DNA of 64,000 bases from Halocafeteria seosinensis (taxonomy: Eukaryota > Sar > Bigyra > Bicosoecida). Of the stretch, positions 54,791-64,000 are shown piece after piece. The notes beneath the pieces were generated by a model that was given only the letters and a program-made list of their open reading frames with translations, had not been told where the DNA came from and searched no databases. The stretch lies in assembly GCA_001687465.1 (NCBI GenBank), contig LVLI01000175.1, positions 1 through 64,000 on the forward strand, given 5' to 3'. Made by a program: the position numbers and the translations under genes. Every line of letters starts with the position of its first letter. Position 1 is the stretch's first letter.

Positions 54791-55495
54791 CTAAGCAGAG
54801 GGAGTTACGTGACGCAGCATCGCCCTGATGGTGATTCCACGGGTGTCTGGACGTGCACGCAGGAATTGCAAGATTCTCCTTCCTTCTATCTGTTCACATT
54901 TAGGGTCCCCTTGAAGGAGTCCTTCCATTATAGAAATTTTGTTGGCCCACTTCCTTGAAATACGCATAGGATCTATAGCATATCGGTGAGACGTCCCACC
55001 GTACACTTGGTCAATCAAGGTCTTCACCGATGGGGCGGCAGTGTTAATATCAAAATACTGATTCTCAAAGTCATATACTCTATCTTCGAAGCGTCTGCTG
55101 TCATTGTGGGAACAGCCTTGACACTCCCACTGCAGTTGTAGAAGTTCTTCCTGCAGTCGCCGCACATGTACCTGTAACCCCGATCCTACGAAAGTTCCAC
55201 ATTGATATTCTTTCAGTCGTTGTTCTACCCATGTAAATATTTCTCCACGCAATGCGTGATTGTAGATTTTGTGTGTTGTGGGTAGCTGCTCACCAGTCAT
55301 CGGTGAAGTACGTGACGATGCCAGCCAACGCTCTATTTCCTCCTGCTGGTAGTTGTGACCATCTTCCAAGAGAACAGGATCAGACATTAACGTGAGAGAA
55401 ATCGGGCAAACGAACCTCTGATCGCATTCTTCATCAACGTTGCACCCTCTCTCTTTAAGTTCTTCTACCTTCCTATCCAAATTCTTGTTATCCAT
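54791..55495 (-). CDS. U-box domain protein, probable E3 ubiquitin ligase (tandem copy 2)
   Basis: Single exon, 234 aa. A short N-terminal coiled coil (LDRKVEELKERGCNVDEE) leads into the U-box at about residues 25-95: DQRFVCPISLTLMSDPVLLE, DGHNYQQEEIERWLASS, then LRGEIFTWVEQRLKEY. The middle is helical (VRRLQEELLQLQWECQG). The C-terminal ~75 residues contain RKWANKISIMEGLLQGDPK and ILQFLRARPDTRGITIRAMLRH, aligning with copy 1 (RKVNGKISIADGLRQG; MAFLRLRSDTASISIERVMRH). It lacks the myristoylation signal of copy 1, so the two proteins may act in different places. Identity between copies is moderate outside these blocks, indicating an old duplication. The role as an E3 is inferred from the U-box. 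Confidence 0.8.
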   Translation of the reverse strand: MDNKNLDRKVEELKERGCNVDEECDQRFVCPISLTLMSDPVLLEDGHNYQQEEIERWLASSRTSPMTGEQLPTTHKIYNHALRGEIFTWVEQRLKEYQCGTFVGSGLQVHVRRLQEELLQLQWECQGCSHNDSRRFEDRVYDFENQYFDINTAAPSVKTLIDQVYGGTSHRYAIDPMRISRKWANKISIMEGLLQGDPKCEQIEGRRILQFLRARPDTRGITIRAMLRHVTPSA

Positions 55496-55811
55496 GGCAA
55501 CAACGTGGTTCCTTTCACAATTACCAATAGTGGAGAAGTAAACACAATTCGCCCTTCCGACGCCACGAACAACGATATTCAGACAAACGAAAATGCAGTA
55601 AAACTATCCTTCTCTCTTGAGATACAGTATTCTAACCCCTACTGATGGTTCAAGTTGTGAAGCCACTTCCTCACATTGCTCCGGCACCCTCAGGGTCAGG
55701 GTGAGCGAAGGCAACCTCGATTCAATTCCATTCCAGATAGGATTGCGTCTAATTGAACAGCTATAATTTTCGTAAAGTGGGGCATGGTACATACAATTGA
55801 TCGATGTACAC
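55496..55811. other. Intergenic region, 316 bp
   Basis: Between the start of U-box copy 2 and the stop of the TYW fusion gene, all on the minus strand. A 73-codon frame at 55604-55825 overlaps the end of the TYW gene and has no domain, so it is not called. Expected to hold the copy 2 promoter. Confidence 0.45.
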
Positions 55812-58800
55812 TCAATACTGCGCATCGACTATATACCTCCCCGCGAGTTCTGGAGATTGGACAGGATCCACTTTCATTTCGTGGCCAAAACTCTCCGAGA
55901 GAACTTTTCGTACATAGAAATCATAATATTCATTGGGTAAAGTACTGAGAAGTTTGGAGGCTTCTTTACTCCGTTCTTCTGCTTCAGTAACCGGTAGCGG
56001 ATCTGCATTTCCATAGAGGTCCTTCGAATTGCGCAGCTCATCGGGTAAAATATTGTCTTTCCAGAATACATTGACAGCAATGCTCGTTCCAGATACACTT
56101 GTTACGCTATGGCACCACAAAGATGGGATAAATAATACATCTCCTTCTCTCATCAAAAACTCCACGGCATTCTTGCGGGCATAAGGTGCCAATGGAAACT
56201 GAGAAGTATCGATGAAATCCCAGTTCAATACCTTGGAGGAGGAGCCTTTCAGATACAAGCAGTCCGAAACAGAAGGGGGAAATAAGATAACCCTTTTCTT
56301 GCCGTGAAGCTGTACAAGCACATTGTCCATGACGTCATAGTGAGTCCACAGCGTCATACCCGGAGACGCAACACGGAAAACTGAGGAAAAATATGCGCCT
56401 GAAGGAACAAGCCACTTTAGTTTTTGAAACGGTAAACTTCGTGAGAGGTCGGGGAAGTCTTTCCAGAAGTGGGCCCTAGTTCTTCGAGGGTTGTCACCAA
56501 CTGCCCGTAGATAAATGCTTCCAGTATCTTGCTTAGTGTTCTCACATCGCTGCAGCAATTCCTGGAAAGTCATATTCTGAAAGCAGAAGTTCTTGTCAGT
56601 GAAGTCCATTCTAGCATTGGCCGAAACATGAGCGCTCACGCGGGTCTCCCCACTCTTGTCACCCCTTGCTAGCAAATTACAAGGACGAAATGCCTCCACA
56701 ATGTCACTACTGATTGCAGTCTGCAACAGAAGCGGCCTTCGCCTCGCCCATAGGACATACTGCACGGTGTGTTCGTTAAGTAAGTCGAGTGAGGGAGAGC
56801 AAAGAGATGTTGCCGAAGCAATGTCACCAGCTCTAAAGCCCGATGTCCGAGACAGATCGCTGCGCACAATTTCTTCAATCTGTTTTGTGGTTTGTTCAAG
56901 AGTTGACATTGCTGGGAAGCAATGAATGTCTGCCACACAATGTAAAATGTTTGGTGCATAGCTTTTCACCCTAACAATACTGTGGCATGATACTGTCCAT
57001 CGCTTTCCAAAGTTACTGGATAACCGTTGAATCTCATCACGCACATATTGACCCCATTTGTCCTTTCTGGCTTCTTTCTTATTAATATTTCCATGAACAT
57101 GCATCCAACCTCCCCGCTCTTTCATCACCTGAACTGCAACAGACCAAGCGTCTTCACTACTTGGCAGCAAACCGAGATTGACACGATCAGCCACGTTCGG
57201 TATTCTTGGGGCGAGCTCCTGGTTATCGCAAAGATATAGCGAGACTCTGTCTTCCACACCGTTCAAGCGCACGTTCTTTTCCAAGCAATTCATTGCAGCG
57301 GGATTGATATCACAAGCATGTACATGTGCTACCTTTGCATGAATAAGGTAAGGGATGGTAAAATAACCTATGCCCGCATACAGATCGACCACTGTTTCTC
57401 CTTCAGCTGGAAACGAAGCAACTCGTGCTTTCTCTGTGTCATTCCCCGTGCTGAACATTACTTTAGTAATATCAAGTGTGTATAGTATCCCATTTTCCTT
57501 GATCGTTACCCAAGGGTCATCTCCAAAGAGCAGTTCAACTCTTGAGTCCCGCGTACAACTTTGCGCGATTTCCGACCGCCGCGTAACTATTCGTGCGTTT
57601 GCAAGCTGTGCTAGGTCTTGCCAAATTCGTGGTACCAATTGGCTATCTCCAAGCTGTATCTTCGGTTGTTCCCAAAGAGGATCAACCAGTGAGTGCGGTG
57701 ATAACATCAAAGCGTCTGAACAAAACTCTAGTTTGTTTGGTATATCCGTTTCTAGCCGTATCGGAAGTCTATATTGTTGCATGAACTCCTTCAGATATAC
57801 TTGAACTCGTTCTAATAGCGATTGTCTCCGAGGCTGTTTATGTGTTTCGCCACATCGAGCGGTGCCGGCTTGGATAAGCAGCGGCGAAGTTGCAAGGTCT
57901 TCCAGGTGTTCTATTACAGTATCAAAATTTCCGTCGATTGACAATAGTTTTTGGCGATGTTGTGAAAGCGCGCCAGTAAGTTCACCCCGATACGGTACAC
58001 GTAAGAATTGGGAGCTTTGGAACCACGAAACAGCCGGAATACTTATTGGCTTCAATTTTTTAGGCTTTTTATCTGTATCGCTGCGATTGGATAAGTGCCT
58101 AAGCAGCGTAAGCGGGATACGAGTCAATTGTTCAATGAAGCCTTTTGCTGAGCAAAACATGTGGTCGCTTCTTCGAAGTGCTGCTAAAATCTTCTCAGAT
58201 TCCTGAGGACTGCATGCATGCATTTTCCTCTTCAGATCAAGGATACCAATGAATTTGAAGAGTTCGGAGCAATGCATTGCAGCTTGTTTCGGAACGATCA
58301 CCCACGATTCGGATGCTTCAGCTATGTTTCCGTTACTGGACTGAGTGCCAGGGTTGGTCGGGACGAGAGAGGTTGCTTCTTGTTGACCAGGCTTCTCAGC
58401 TATAGGGCAATACGAGTACAGAAGACTGCGAAACAGGGAAATTTCATCCCCCTTCTCCACCTCCGGTATGTCGCGCGATCTCTGGGTATCCAGTGCCTTT
58501 TCTCCTTGTGCAGAAATAGGGATCCACATCAAGATGTCAATGTCATCCGGCAAACCCGAGTCTGAATATCTTTTCCTCTGATCTTTTTTCTCCTTTCTTC
58601 GCAACGATTTCCCTGGAAGAGAATTCTTTAACGATTTGGACATATCTACGATCGGCAGTTGCGAAGCGATACTATTAAGCCTCAAGAAACTGTCATACGT
58701 TCGTTTATCCAAAAGTGTTCGAGCTCGACCATACCTGCGGATTTTCTCTGTTTGATCCAGAAGCCCATCTTTCGCCAAGATAACTTTCGCTGGTTCCGTA

Positions 58801-60899
58801 GCTTGTATCGGAACAACTAACCCTTTTCTGGATGCACAGAGTTCCAAACCAAGCTTCTCCGTGTTTTGTCGTGATTCGGCCAATCCTTCGCTAGCACTTA
58901 AGGATAAAAGCCGTCTACAACAGAAAGACTCTAGGTCTAAAGCTAAGGGAGGGCAGTAAAATGCCCCGAAAGAAAACGTCAAACCACCCCCACCAACTGT
59001 GACTAGCTGAAAGGATGAGTTACCACCACCATGACTGAAGGTGCTGCAACCGCTCCTGCTCAGATAGGAAAGCGCCCGTTTCGTCTCACTTTTCACCATT
59101 TCACTCTGGTTCGACGGGACAAAACTAATGCGTCTACATCGCCAACTGCCAACTTCCATTTTGTACGGGCCCTGTTCGGCAGAGTTCGCTGTTGTTCCCC
59201 CAAATATCAGTAGAGATCTCGGCTTCCCACCGCCAATCGGAATGATGTGATGGAAAAATCGAGGAGAAGGATTTGCATCCGTTAACGGTGGGGTGGACCA
59301 CGTTAAACTGGGTACGTGCAATTCAAAGAAGTCACCAAGAAGTCTGCCGGAAAGGTGCTTATCCGAAGCAATATTGCGATTTTGTGTGCCTCGTTCTCGT
59401 GAAATGTTATCAGGACGAGCAAATGTGTATCCTCCATGGACATATACACTATCATGTCCTGTGCACATTGCATGACCATAACGAGGACCAGGCATTACAC
59501 CGGAACAGTTTCTGGCCAAATTCGCGACTGAAAATGTGGATTGACCGTGCAAATTATTGAAGAATGTGATCTTCAGTAGGGAAGCAAAACAATGGTCGGT
59601 GTTTCTACCGCCAAAGAGAACGATTTCTTTCTCGCTGATCGGTACCATTTGATGACCCCAGCAGCACGGTAAATGGGTATCGGCTTCGTGTGGTTTGCTC
59701 ATAGGATGCCATTCATGAACGTAACCATTATCAAGCTTCTCAACAGTCAAACTCCACAGATCCCCGAGAGCATTTGAAGGAGAAGTCCGGCCTCCGTGTA
59801 TGACAAGTTGTTCCCCATCCGTGGCGGGAAGCACACACGCAGCATGTTTTATGCGAGCGGCAGGTAATTGATCTCTTGAGCGGCAAGCGCTATATGTCCA
59901 TTCTTCTTTGGAGGGGTCAAATATCACAACAGAGGTTAGTCTCTGCATATTCGATCCACCACATCCACCGTATAAAACTCCGATTTCCTTTCCATCGCGC
60001 AGCTTGAGGCGACTGAACGAGAGTCCCCAGCGAGCTAGATCACGTGGATCCACTTGGCATTGTCCTGGAGGCAGAGTTTTGTCTACCACATCTGTGTCCA
60101 TCAAATTTTCCCTTAAATTCCTTTCGAACAACGTGACTTTTCTCAAATTTTGGTTGAAGCGGTTATTCGCATACTCCACTAATAGCCGAAAGGATGCCCG
60201 TGGCACGATGTGGTTCCCATTCAACACGAGAGGAACTTGCATCGTATTAGCCGTCGATCGTACATGCACCATAAACTTCTTACCAATGACGATCCCCGAC
60301 TCCCTGAACCCAGATTGGTTCGCTATGTTCAACAGTCTCTTGGCTGAAGCTATATCCCTGCATTGAACGTGGAGAATAAACGGTTCCACTTTGAGAAGCA
60401 AACGACTGCAATCCGTTGAACATCCTTGCACCAATTCGATCACTTCGTCAGGAGATACTGTCCTATGTGCCGCAAGAAGCCACTGTCCACTACCCTTATA
60501 CGAATATTGCTTTCCAGAGTATTCCGCCGTACTCGTACTGGGGTGGTCTTCACAGTCTTCGCTGCCTTTTTCATTCGGGTCAGCGGCAGCAAGGCCTCCC
60601 TCTTCTTCCTCGTCTGTCAAGTTCCTACAGGACTGGTCAGATGGTCTGCCGTTCGTCGTAGAGGGCTGAGGGATATAAAATAAGGAAATACGGCCTGAGC
60701 AAGAACTCGTGCTGACATAGTCCGGAAGTGTATTCAGCCATTCCAGGAACCCTTTGATGGGCGCATCAAGGGCGCCTTTCGGAGATTTATCCACTAGGTT
60801 CTGAAGATCTCGTAGAATCTGAGTTTTGCAAGCATCAAAGGCTTCATGCTCCTGTGTATGGGCCAAACGCACCATGTCGGTGAGAGTCACACACACCAC
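55812..60899 (-). CDS. TYW2/3/5: Four-module wybutosine synthesis enzyme: TYW3-Kelch-TYW2-TYW5
   Basis: One 5.1-kb exon, 1695 aa. Wybutosine is the tricyclic base at position 37 of tRNA-Phe. Residues ~10-265 are TYW3, the N4-methyltransferase: KSPKGALDAPIKGFLEWLN and TSSCSGRIS (64-70), later SGFRESGI. Residues ~285-650 are Kelch repeats (VLYGGCGGSNMQRL, VIHGGRTSPSNALGDLWSL), as in plant TYW2/3 fusions and the C-terminal half of TYW4. Residues ~880-1330 are TYW2, which adds the aminocarboxypropyl group from SAM: VVDLYAGIGYFTIPYL (~1170), HACDINPAAMNCLEKNVRLNG, GGWMHVHGNINKKE. Residues ~1400-1690 are TYW5, the JmjC hydroxylase: TLWTHYDVMDNVLVQLHGKK with the HxD pair, YLYLKGSSSKVLNWDF-type segment, DVLFIPSLWCHSV with the distal His, VNVFWKD, LPNEYYDFYVRKV. 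All expected metal and SAM motifs are present. TYW1 and the TYW4 methyltransferase are not here. Confidence 0.93.
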   Translation of the reverse strand: MVCVTLTDMVRLAHTQEHEAFDACKTQILRDLQNLVDKSPKGALDAPIKGFLEWLNTLPDYVSTSSCSGRISLFYIPQPSTTNGRPSDQSCRNLTDEEEEGGLAAADPNEKGSEDCEDHPSTSTAEYSGKQYSYKGSGQWLLAAHRTVSPDEVIELVQGCSTDCSRLLLKVEPFILHVQCRDIASAKRLLNIANQSGFRESGIVIGKKFMVHVRSTANTMQVPLVLNGNHIVPRASFRLLVEYANNRFNQNLRKVTLFERNLRENLMDTDVVDKTLPPGQCQVDPRDLARWGLSFSRLKLRDGKEIGVLYGGCGGSNMQRLTSVVIFDPSKEEWTYSACRSRDQLPAARIKHAACVLPATDGEQLVIHGGRTSPSNALGDLWSLTVEKLDNGYVHEWHPMSKPHEADTHLPCCWGHQMVPISEKEIVLFGGRNTDHCFASLLKITFFNNLHGQSTFSVANLARNCSGVMPGPRYGHAMCTGHDSVYVHGGYTFARPDNISRERGTQNRNIASDKHLSGRLLGDFFELHVPSLTWSTPPLTDANPSPRFFHHIIPIGGGKPRSLLIFGGTTANSAEQGPYKMEVGSWRCRRISFVPSNQSEMVKSETKRALSYLSRSGCSTFSHGGGNSSFQLVTVGGGGLTFSFGAFYCPPLALDLESFCCRRLLSLSASEGLAESRQNTEKLGLELCASRKGLVVPIQATEPAKVILAKDGLLDQTEKIRRYGRARTLLDKRTYDSFLRLNSIASQLPIVDMSKSLKNSLPGKSLRRKEKKDQRKRYSDSGLPDDIDILMWIPISAQGEKALDTQRSRDIPEVEKGDEISLFRSLLYSYCPIAEKPGQQEATSLVPTNPGTQSSNGNIAEASESWVIVPKQAAMHCSELFKFIGILDLKRKMHACSPQESEKILAALRRSDHMFCSAKGFIEQLTRIPLTLLRHLSNRSDTDKKPKKLKPISIPAVSWFQSSQFLRVPYRGELTGALSQHRQKLLSIDGNFDTVIEHLEDLATSPLLIQAGTARCGETHKQPRRQSLLERVQVYLKEFMQQYRLPIRLETDIPNKLEFCSDALMLSPHSLVDPLWEQPKIQLGDSQLVPRIWQDLAQLANARIVTRRSEIAQSCTRDSRVELLFGDDPWVTIKENGILYTLDITKVMFSTGNDTEKARVASFPAEGETVVDLYAGIGYFTIPYLIHAKVAHVHACDINPAAMNCLEKNVRLNGVEDRVSLYLCDNQELAPRIPNVADRVNLGLLPSSEDAWSVAVQVMKERGGWMHVHGNINKKEARKDKWGQYVRDEIQRLSSNFGKRWTVSCHSIVRVKSYAPNILHCVADIHCFPAMSTLEQTTKQIEEIVRSDLSRTSGFRAGDIASATSLCSPSLDLLNEHTVQYVLWARRRPLLLQTAISSDIVEAFRPCNLLARGDKSGETRVSAHVSANARMDFTDKNFCFQNMTFQELLQRCENTKQDTGSIYLRAVGDNPRRTRAHFWKDFPDLSRSLPFQKLKWLVPSGAYFSSVFRVASPGMTLWTHYDVMDNVLVQLHGKKRVILFPPSVSDCLYLKGSSSKVLNWDFIDTSQFPLAPYARKNAVEFLMREGDVLFIPSLWCHSVTSVSGTSIAVNVFWKDNILPDELRNSKDLYGNADPLPVTEAEERSKEASKLLSTLPNEYYDFYVRKVLSESFGHEMKVDPVQSPELAGRYIVDAQY

Positions 60900-61735
60900 C
60901 AGTGCTTTTCAATCCGTAGGACTCCCGTTTGCCCGTATGAAGAAACCAAAGTAACAAAAAAAAGAAGAAAACACCAAGCTCCCAGCAACAAAGGATTGAT
61001 TATTCCAAGGTCAAATTGGGCTCTTGGCATACAACATCCTATAGTGAAGCATTTGTGAAGTTCAACTGGGTAGAATCAACACCCAGCAATTTGAACAGGA
61101 AGTTGAATACACACATCATCAACAACATGAGTATGAAGTGTCCTCAGTCCGAACTTTTCTCGTCTTCGGGATCCCTTCTCAAAAGAGGATGTCATGATTA
61201 AACACAAATAAGCCGTGAATTCAACACTGCCATACGACTTAAGTTGCACCCTTAACTACGGGAGAGTTACGACGAAAATGTGGACGAATGTCTTCGAGGC
61301 AGAGCGTCCCCGCCCGATACCTGTTACCAGGAAGTGGTGTTACTGTGTAAGTCTAGAATTGCACAATGCATACGACAGTTGTCGAACCAGGAAAGATGGT
61401 TGGTTTTCGTTCGTGTTGCATAGTTCCATTTTGTGTGTATTATTTGGTACAGTATCGCTTCTCTTCGCTTTCGCAGCGTTCAAAGGCATTTTTACAATAA
61501 CTACAGCCTCTCAACTGACCACATGTAGGCGCGTCATTGTCATGGGCCTCACAGCCTAAAGGATCGCCCCACTTCCAGCTTGGACTGAACAGACGAGCAC
61601 CAAGAGAAACAAAGTAAGAAAAATGCCAACGACAACGCTGTCGACGGTGTGCATACGCAGTCCAGGGTAATTGCCAGTTGTATGAAGTTCCGCTTGGCGC
61701 ATTTGTTAACAATATATGCAGGGTCGCTCAGGCTG
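60900..61735. other. Intergenic region, 836 bp, with a candidate Cys-rich exon pair
   Basis: Between the TYW fusion start and the kinase stop. Holds the TYW promoter. On the minus strand, a frame from about 61712 to a GTATGC donor, a 72-bp gap with a pyrimidine-rich TTCAG acceptor, and a second exon ending at 61440 would encode a peptide with six cysteines (C-x9-C-x5-C-x2-C-x6-C-x7-C). No start codon or upstream exon was resolved, so it is not called as a gene. A plus-strand frame at 61215-61559 has a hydrophobic stretch but no other support. Confidence 0.35.
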
Positions 61736-64000
61736 TTACATGAGCGGGTGGTAATCAAGTGGCCGCTCCAACGCTCGGGGCTCGTCCTCTTGGGGGAACT
61801 GGAAGAAGTTTAGGGTGTCCACCACTTCGTCCATGGATGGACGCTCTTCGGGGTTTTCATGCCAACAGCGTGTGATCAACTGGCGAAGACCAACTGGAAG
61901 CGCTTTGGGGAGATCTAATCTTTCACCATGTAATACCTTTTCCCTGATTTCTTCATTTTCCTGTAAGTAAGAGGAGTGATGAAAACGGTGCATTCTGGGT
62001 GTCGTTACTCCCCAAACAACTTACTACACCAGCCCATGGCTCTTCCCCACTGAATAGCTCGTATAGGAGTACCCCGAACGCGAACACATCCGATCGAGCA
62101 TCGTAACCTTGCTTCCTAATGGCTTCAGGAGCTAGCCATGCACTGGGACAAACCGTTTTCCCACTATCGTCGTTAGTGTCCAAAGTTTGAGCCAAATTAA
62201 AATCGGCAACACGGGCGTGCCACGTAGTTTCGTCTGCACAGATTAACAGATCTATCGAGGCTAGGTCGATCACAACGTATTCTTACGGGGTAGTGGCGTA
62301 CCTTCAATCAAGATGTTCCGGGCGGCAACGTCGTGGTGGATTATCTCGCAAGAGTGAAGATGGCGGATTCCCTCGGCAGCTTGGATAGCAATATGCAGAA
62401 TCGTTTTCGATTTAAGGGGCTCACTCCTCTTCGAGAGCAACTTGTTGACAGGACCCTGAGGACACAATTGAGTCACCAACGCTGGTTGCTCATCCTCGTC
62501 GGTAACGCCCAAAAATTTAACAATATTCGCTGAAGAAAACCACACGGAAGAGCATTACACCAGCGACTGTAAATCCGACAACCATAGGCAAAACTTACGA
62601 TGTTCGCAAGCTCGTGCCATTATTTCAGCTTCGCGAAGTATGCTCTTCAATGAAGCACTCCGAACCTGCGTCAAGCGAAATGATAGTGCAAGTACACACG
62701 AAAAAAACCCAAGCAGCCGCAACTTACCTCTTCCGACACTCCCAAACCAGTGGCATCGGTGGAATCTTCAGTCTGTAGCAGGATATCGACTGAAGGATTA
62801 CGAAACCAGTGGGTGGCACTACATAGTTGCCGCTTACGTACCACTCTAAACTTAATGGCCACCGATGTATCATCATTAAACAAACCCTTCCAGACCGTAG
62901 AAAAGTTGCCTCCGTCTAGAGGTTTCTGATATTTTACATTTCTCAACCGAGGGATGGCATCATTGTTAGAATCAGAAGCATCAGAGGGGAGCGATTCTTC
63001 TTGATGAAAACCAGTTTCCTCAAACACTTCACCAGTACCTTGTTGTTCCTTTCGAAGAGAGTCATTCTCCCTATATTCTACATTCCGCCCCGCCTCCGTT
63101 GGGGCCATGTTACTAGGATTCGTAATAGAGGTACTTGTTTCCTCTTTGGCAGCATAAGAGGGGTAGCCCCCGACTGAAACACTGTCATCGGTAGTTTGTA
63201 CGTAATTATTATCGGACAGTGCTGTGTGTTCAGAATTCGCCTTTCCAGTTTCCGTTCTAATGCTTGGAGCACTGGCTGTTGACGGGTGTATTGACTGAGA
63301 AATTCTCTGTTCCGTCGAGCTGCAGCCAGCTGTCTGCTCCTCTTGCTCAACAGCTGGGGTTCTAATATCCTCGCTTCCGCTTACGGTATCGCCGTCGTGC
63401 TCGTCTGGAAATAATGAGTTCAAAGGACACGAGTTCTCTTGAGCAGTATCGAAAACTGCTTCCGCCGTGGACTCTCGTGGAGCATACGACGTACCAGTTT
63501 GCATGGGCGATGTCTCTGAGACGCTATCAGGTTGGTTATGTGGCTGCTCCGAGGAAAGGATTTCAGTGCCATTGTTCTCTGATGCTGCATCACGGTCATG
63601 CGGGCTACCAGCGGATGTCCCTAATCCTTCGACGTCTTCACAACTACCTTCAGAAGATACATGTGGACTTCCTTTTGCCTGAGGATCTGCTTCCCTTATT
63701 ACTTCTTCTGTCTCGCATGGAGTCGAGGTACCTTCCTCTAGAGTCTCACGAGCGGATGGGTGATCAGTTTCACTACTTGTAGCTGTTCGTTCGTTCTGGT
63801 CATTCGTTTTGCTCGGTTGGCTTTTACTTGTATTTTGTTTCTTATCTTTTCCTTTCCCCTTTCCATTGCCTTTTTTCCCTTTTTTCTGGCGCCCGCCACT
63901 GGCGAAGAAACTAGCAACACCTCCGATTAGAGCAACACCTGCCCCCACCGCAGCATACGCTAGAGCATCATGCGACGACGATGATTTCTTTGGAGCAGGA
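61736..64000 (-). CDS. TKL-like protein kinase, N-terminus cut by the window end
   Basis: Six exons are visible: from the window edge to 62842, then 62772-62728, 62665-62599, 62529-62302, 62251-62025 and 61960-61736. Introns are 51-69 bp. A hydrophobic helix (DALAYAAVGAGVALIGGVASFF) lies near the N-terminus, followed by a Lys/Gly-rich stop-transfer segment and ~270 residues of Ser/Thr/Glu-rich disorder. The kinase domain starts YQKPLDGGNFSTVWKG (Gly loop) and VAIKF (ATP lysine). It continues ILREAEIMARACEHPNIVKF (helix C Glu), IIHHDVAARNIL (catalytic loop), ARVADFNLAQ, WLAPEAIRKQGYDARSDVFAFGVLLYEL and LITRCWHENPEERPSMDEVV. The catalytic Asp and Asn are kept, but HRD is HHD and DFG is DFN. A membrane-anchored signalling kinase of the TKL/LISK type is likely. 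Substrates are unknown. Confidence 0.85.

Noticed and set aside
55604-55825. 73-codon frame overlapping the end of the TYW fusion gene
   Set aside because: Overlaps a strongly supported coding sequence, has no domain, and lies in the expected 3' untranslated region.
61600-61660. Apparent signal peptide (MHTVDSVVVGIFLTLFLLVL) ahead of the Cys-rich exon
   Set aside because: It is out of frame with the Cys-rich part unless a 17-bp intron is invoked, far shorter than any other here. The hydrophobic run is better explained as the pyrimidine tract of an acceptor site.

Overview
The window is nuclear DNA from a eukaryote with a compact genome. Genes are interrupted by short GT-AG introns, mostly 55-90 bp, and many splice junctions can be placed by reading frame plus family homology. 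No operons, ribosome-binding sites, bacterial gene clusters, CRISPR arrays, tRNA or rRNA genes were seen. About 26 protein genes lie on both strands in alternating convergent and divergent pairs. Some stop codons of convergent neighbours are only 1 to 6 bp apart. The lineage is not fixed by the sequence. A PPR-type organelle protein and a plant-like TYW3/Kelch/TYW2 fusion point towards an alga or a related protist. GRASP, TMTC, a Dbl-type RhoGEF and SAYSD1 argue against a land plant. This placement is inference.

Layout. 1-12 kb: a secretory and membrane set, with RER1 (Golgi-to-ER retrieval), GRASP (Golgi stacking), TRAPPC13 (TRAPP complex), a TMTC O-mannosyltransferase, a secreted Cys-rich protein, a DUF1294 membrane protein and an unknown protein. 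12-24 kb: an 1121-aa lysine-rich nuclear-looking protein with an 11-residue tandem repeat, nucleoporin NUP58/45, exosome subunit RRP41, WDR89, two stretches of decayed sequence, and a 70-aa bacterial-like DUF4177 protein. 24-38 kb: two very large genes sharing a short divergent promoter region, namely a roughly 3230-aa DH-PH-PH protein with long helical and coiled-coil regions and a 1358-aa PPR-like organelle protein. 38-49 kb: two small proteins of unknown function, ribosomal protein L10a (uL1), a membrane-anchored dual-specificity phosphatase and 5-oxoprolinase. 49-64 kb: a hypothetical protein, the rRNA-processing nuclease LAS1, SAYSD1, two tandem U-box genes, a four-module wybutosine enzyme (TYW3-Kelch-TYW2-TYW5), and a TKL-like kinase cut by the window end.

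Themes. Endoplasmic reticulum and Golgi biology (RER1, GRASP, TRAPPC13, TMTC, SAYSD1) and RNA processing or translation (RRP41, LAS1, uL1, TYW fusion, WDR89, PPR) dominate. There is no evidence that they are co-regulated. The most striking item is the TYW fusion: three catalytic steps of wybutosine maturation plus hydroxylation of the product are encoded in one intronless 5.1-kb frame. The giant RhoGEF, the U-box pair with an unnamed shared C-terminal domain, and the GRASP with an interrupted first PDZ domain are also unusual.
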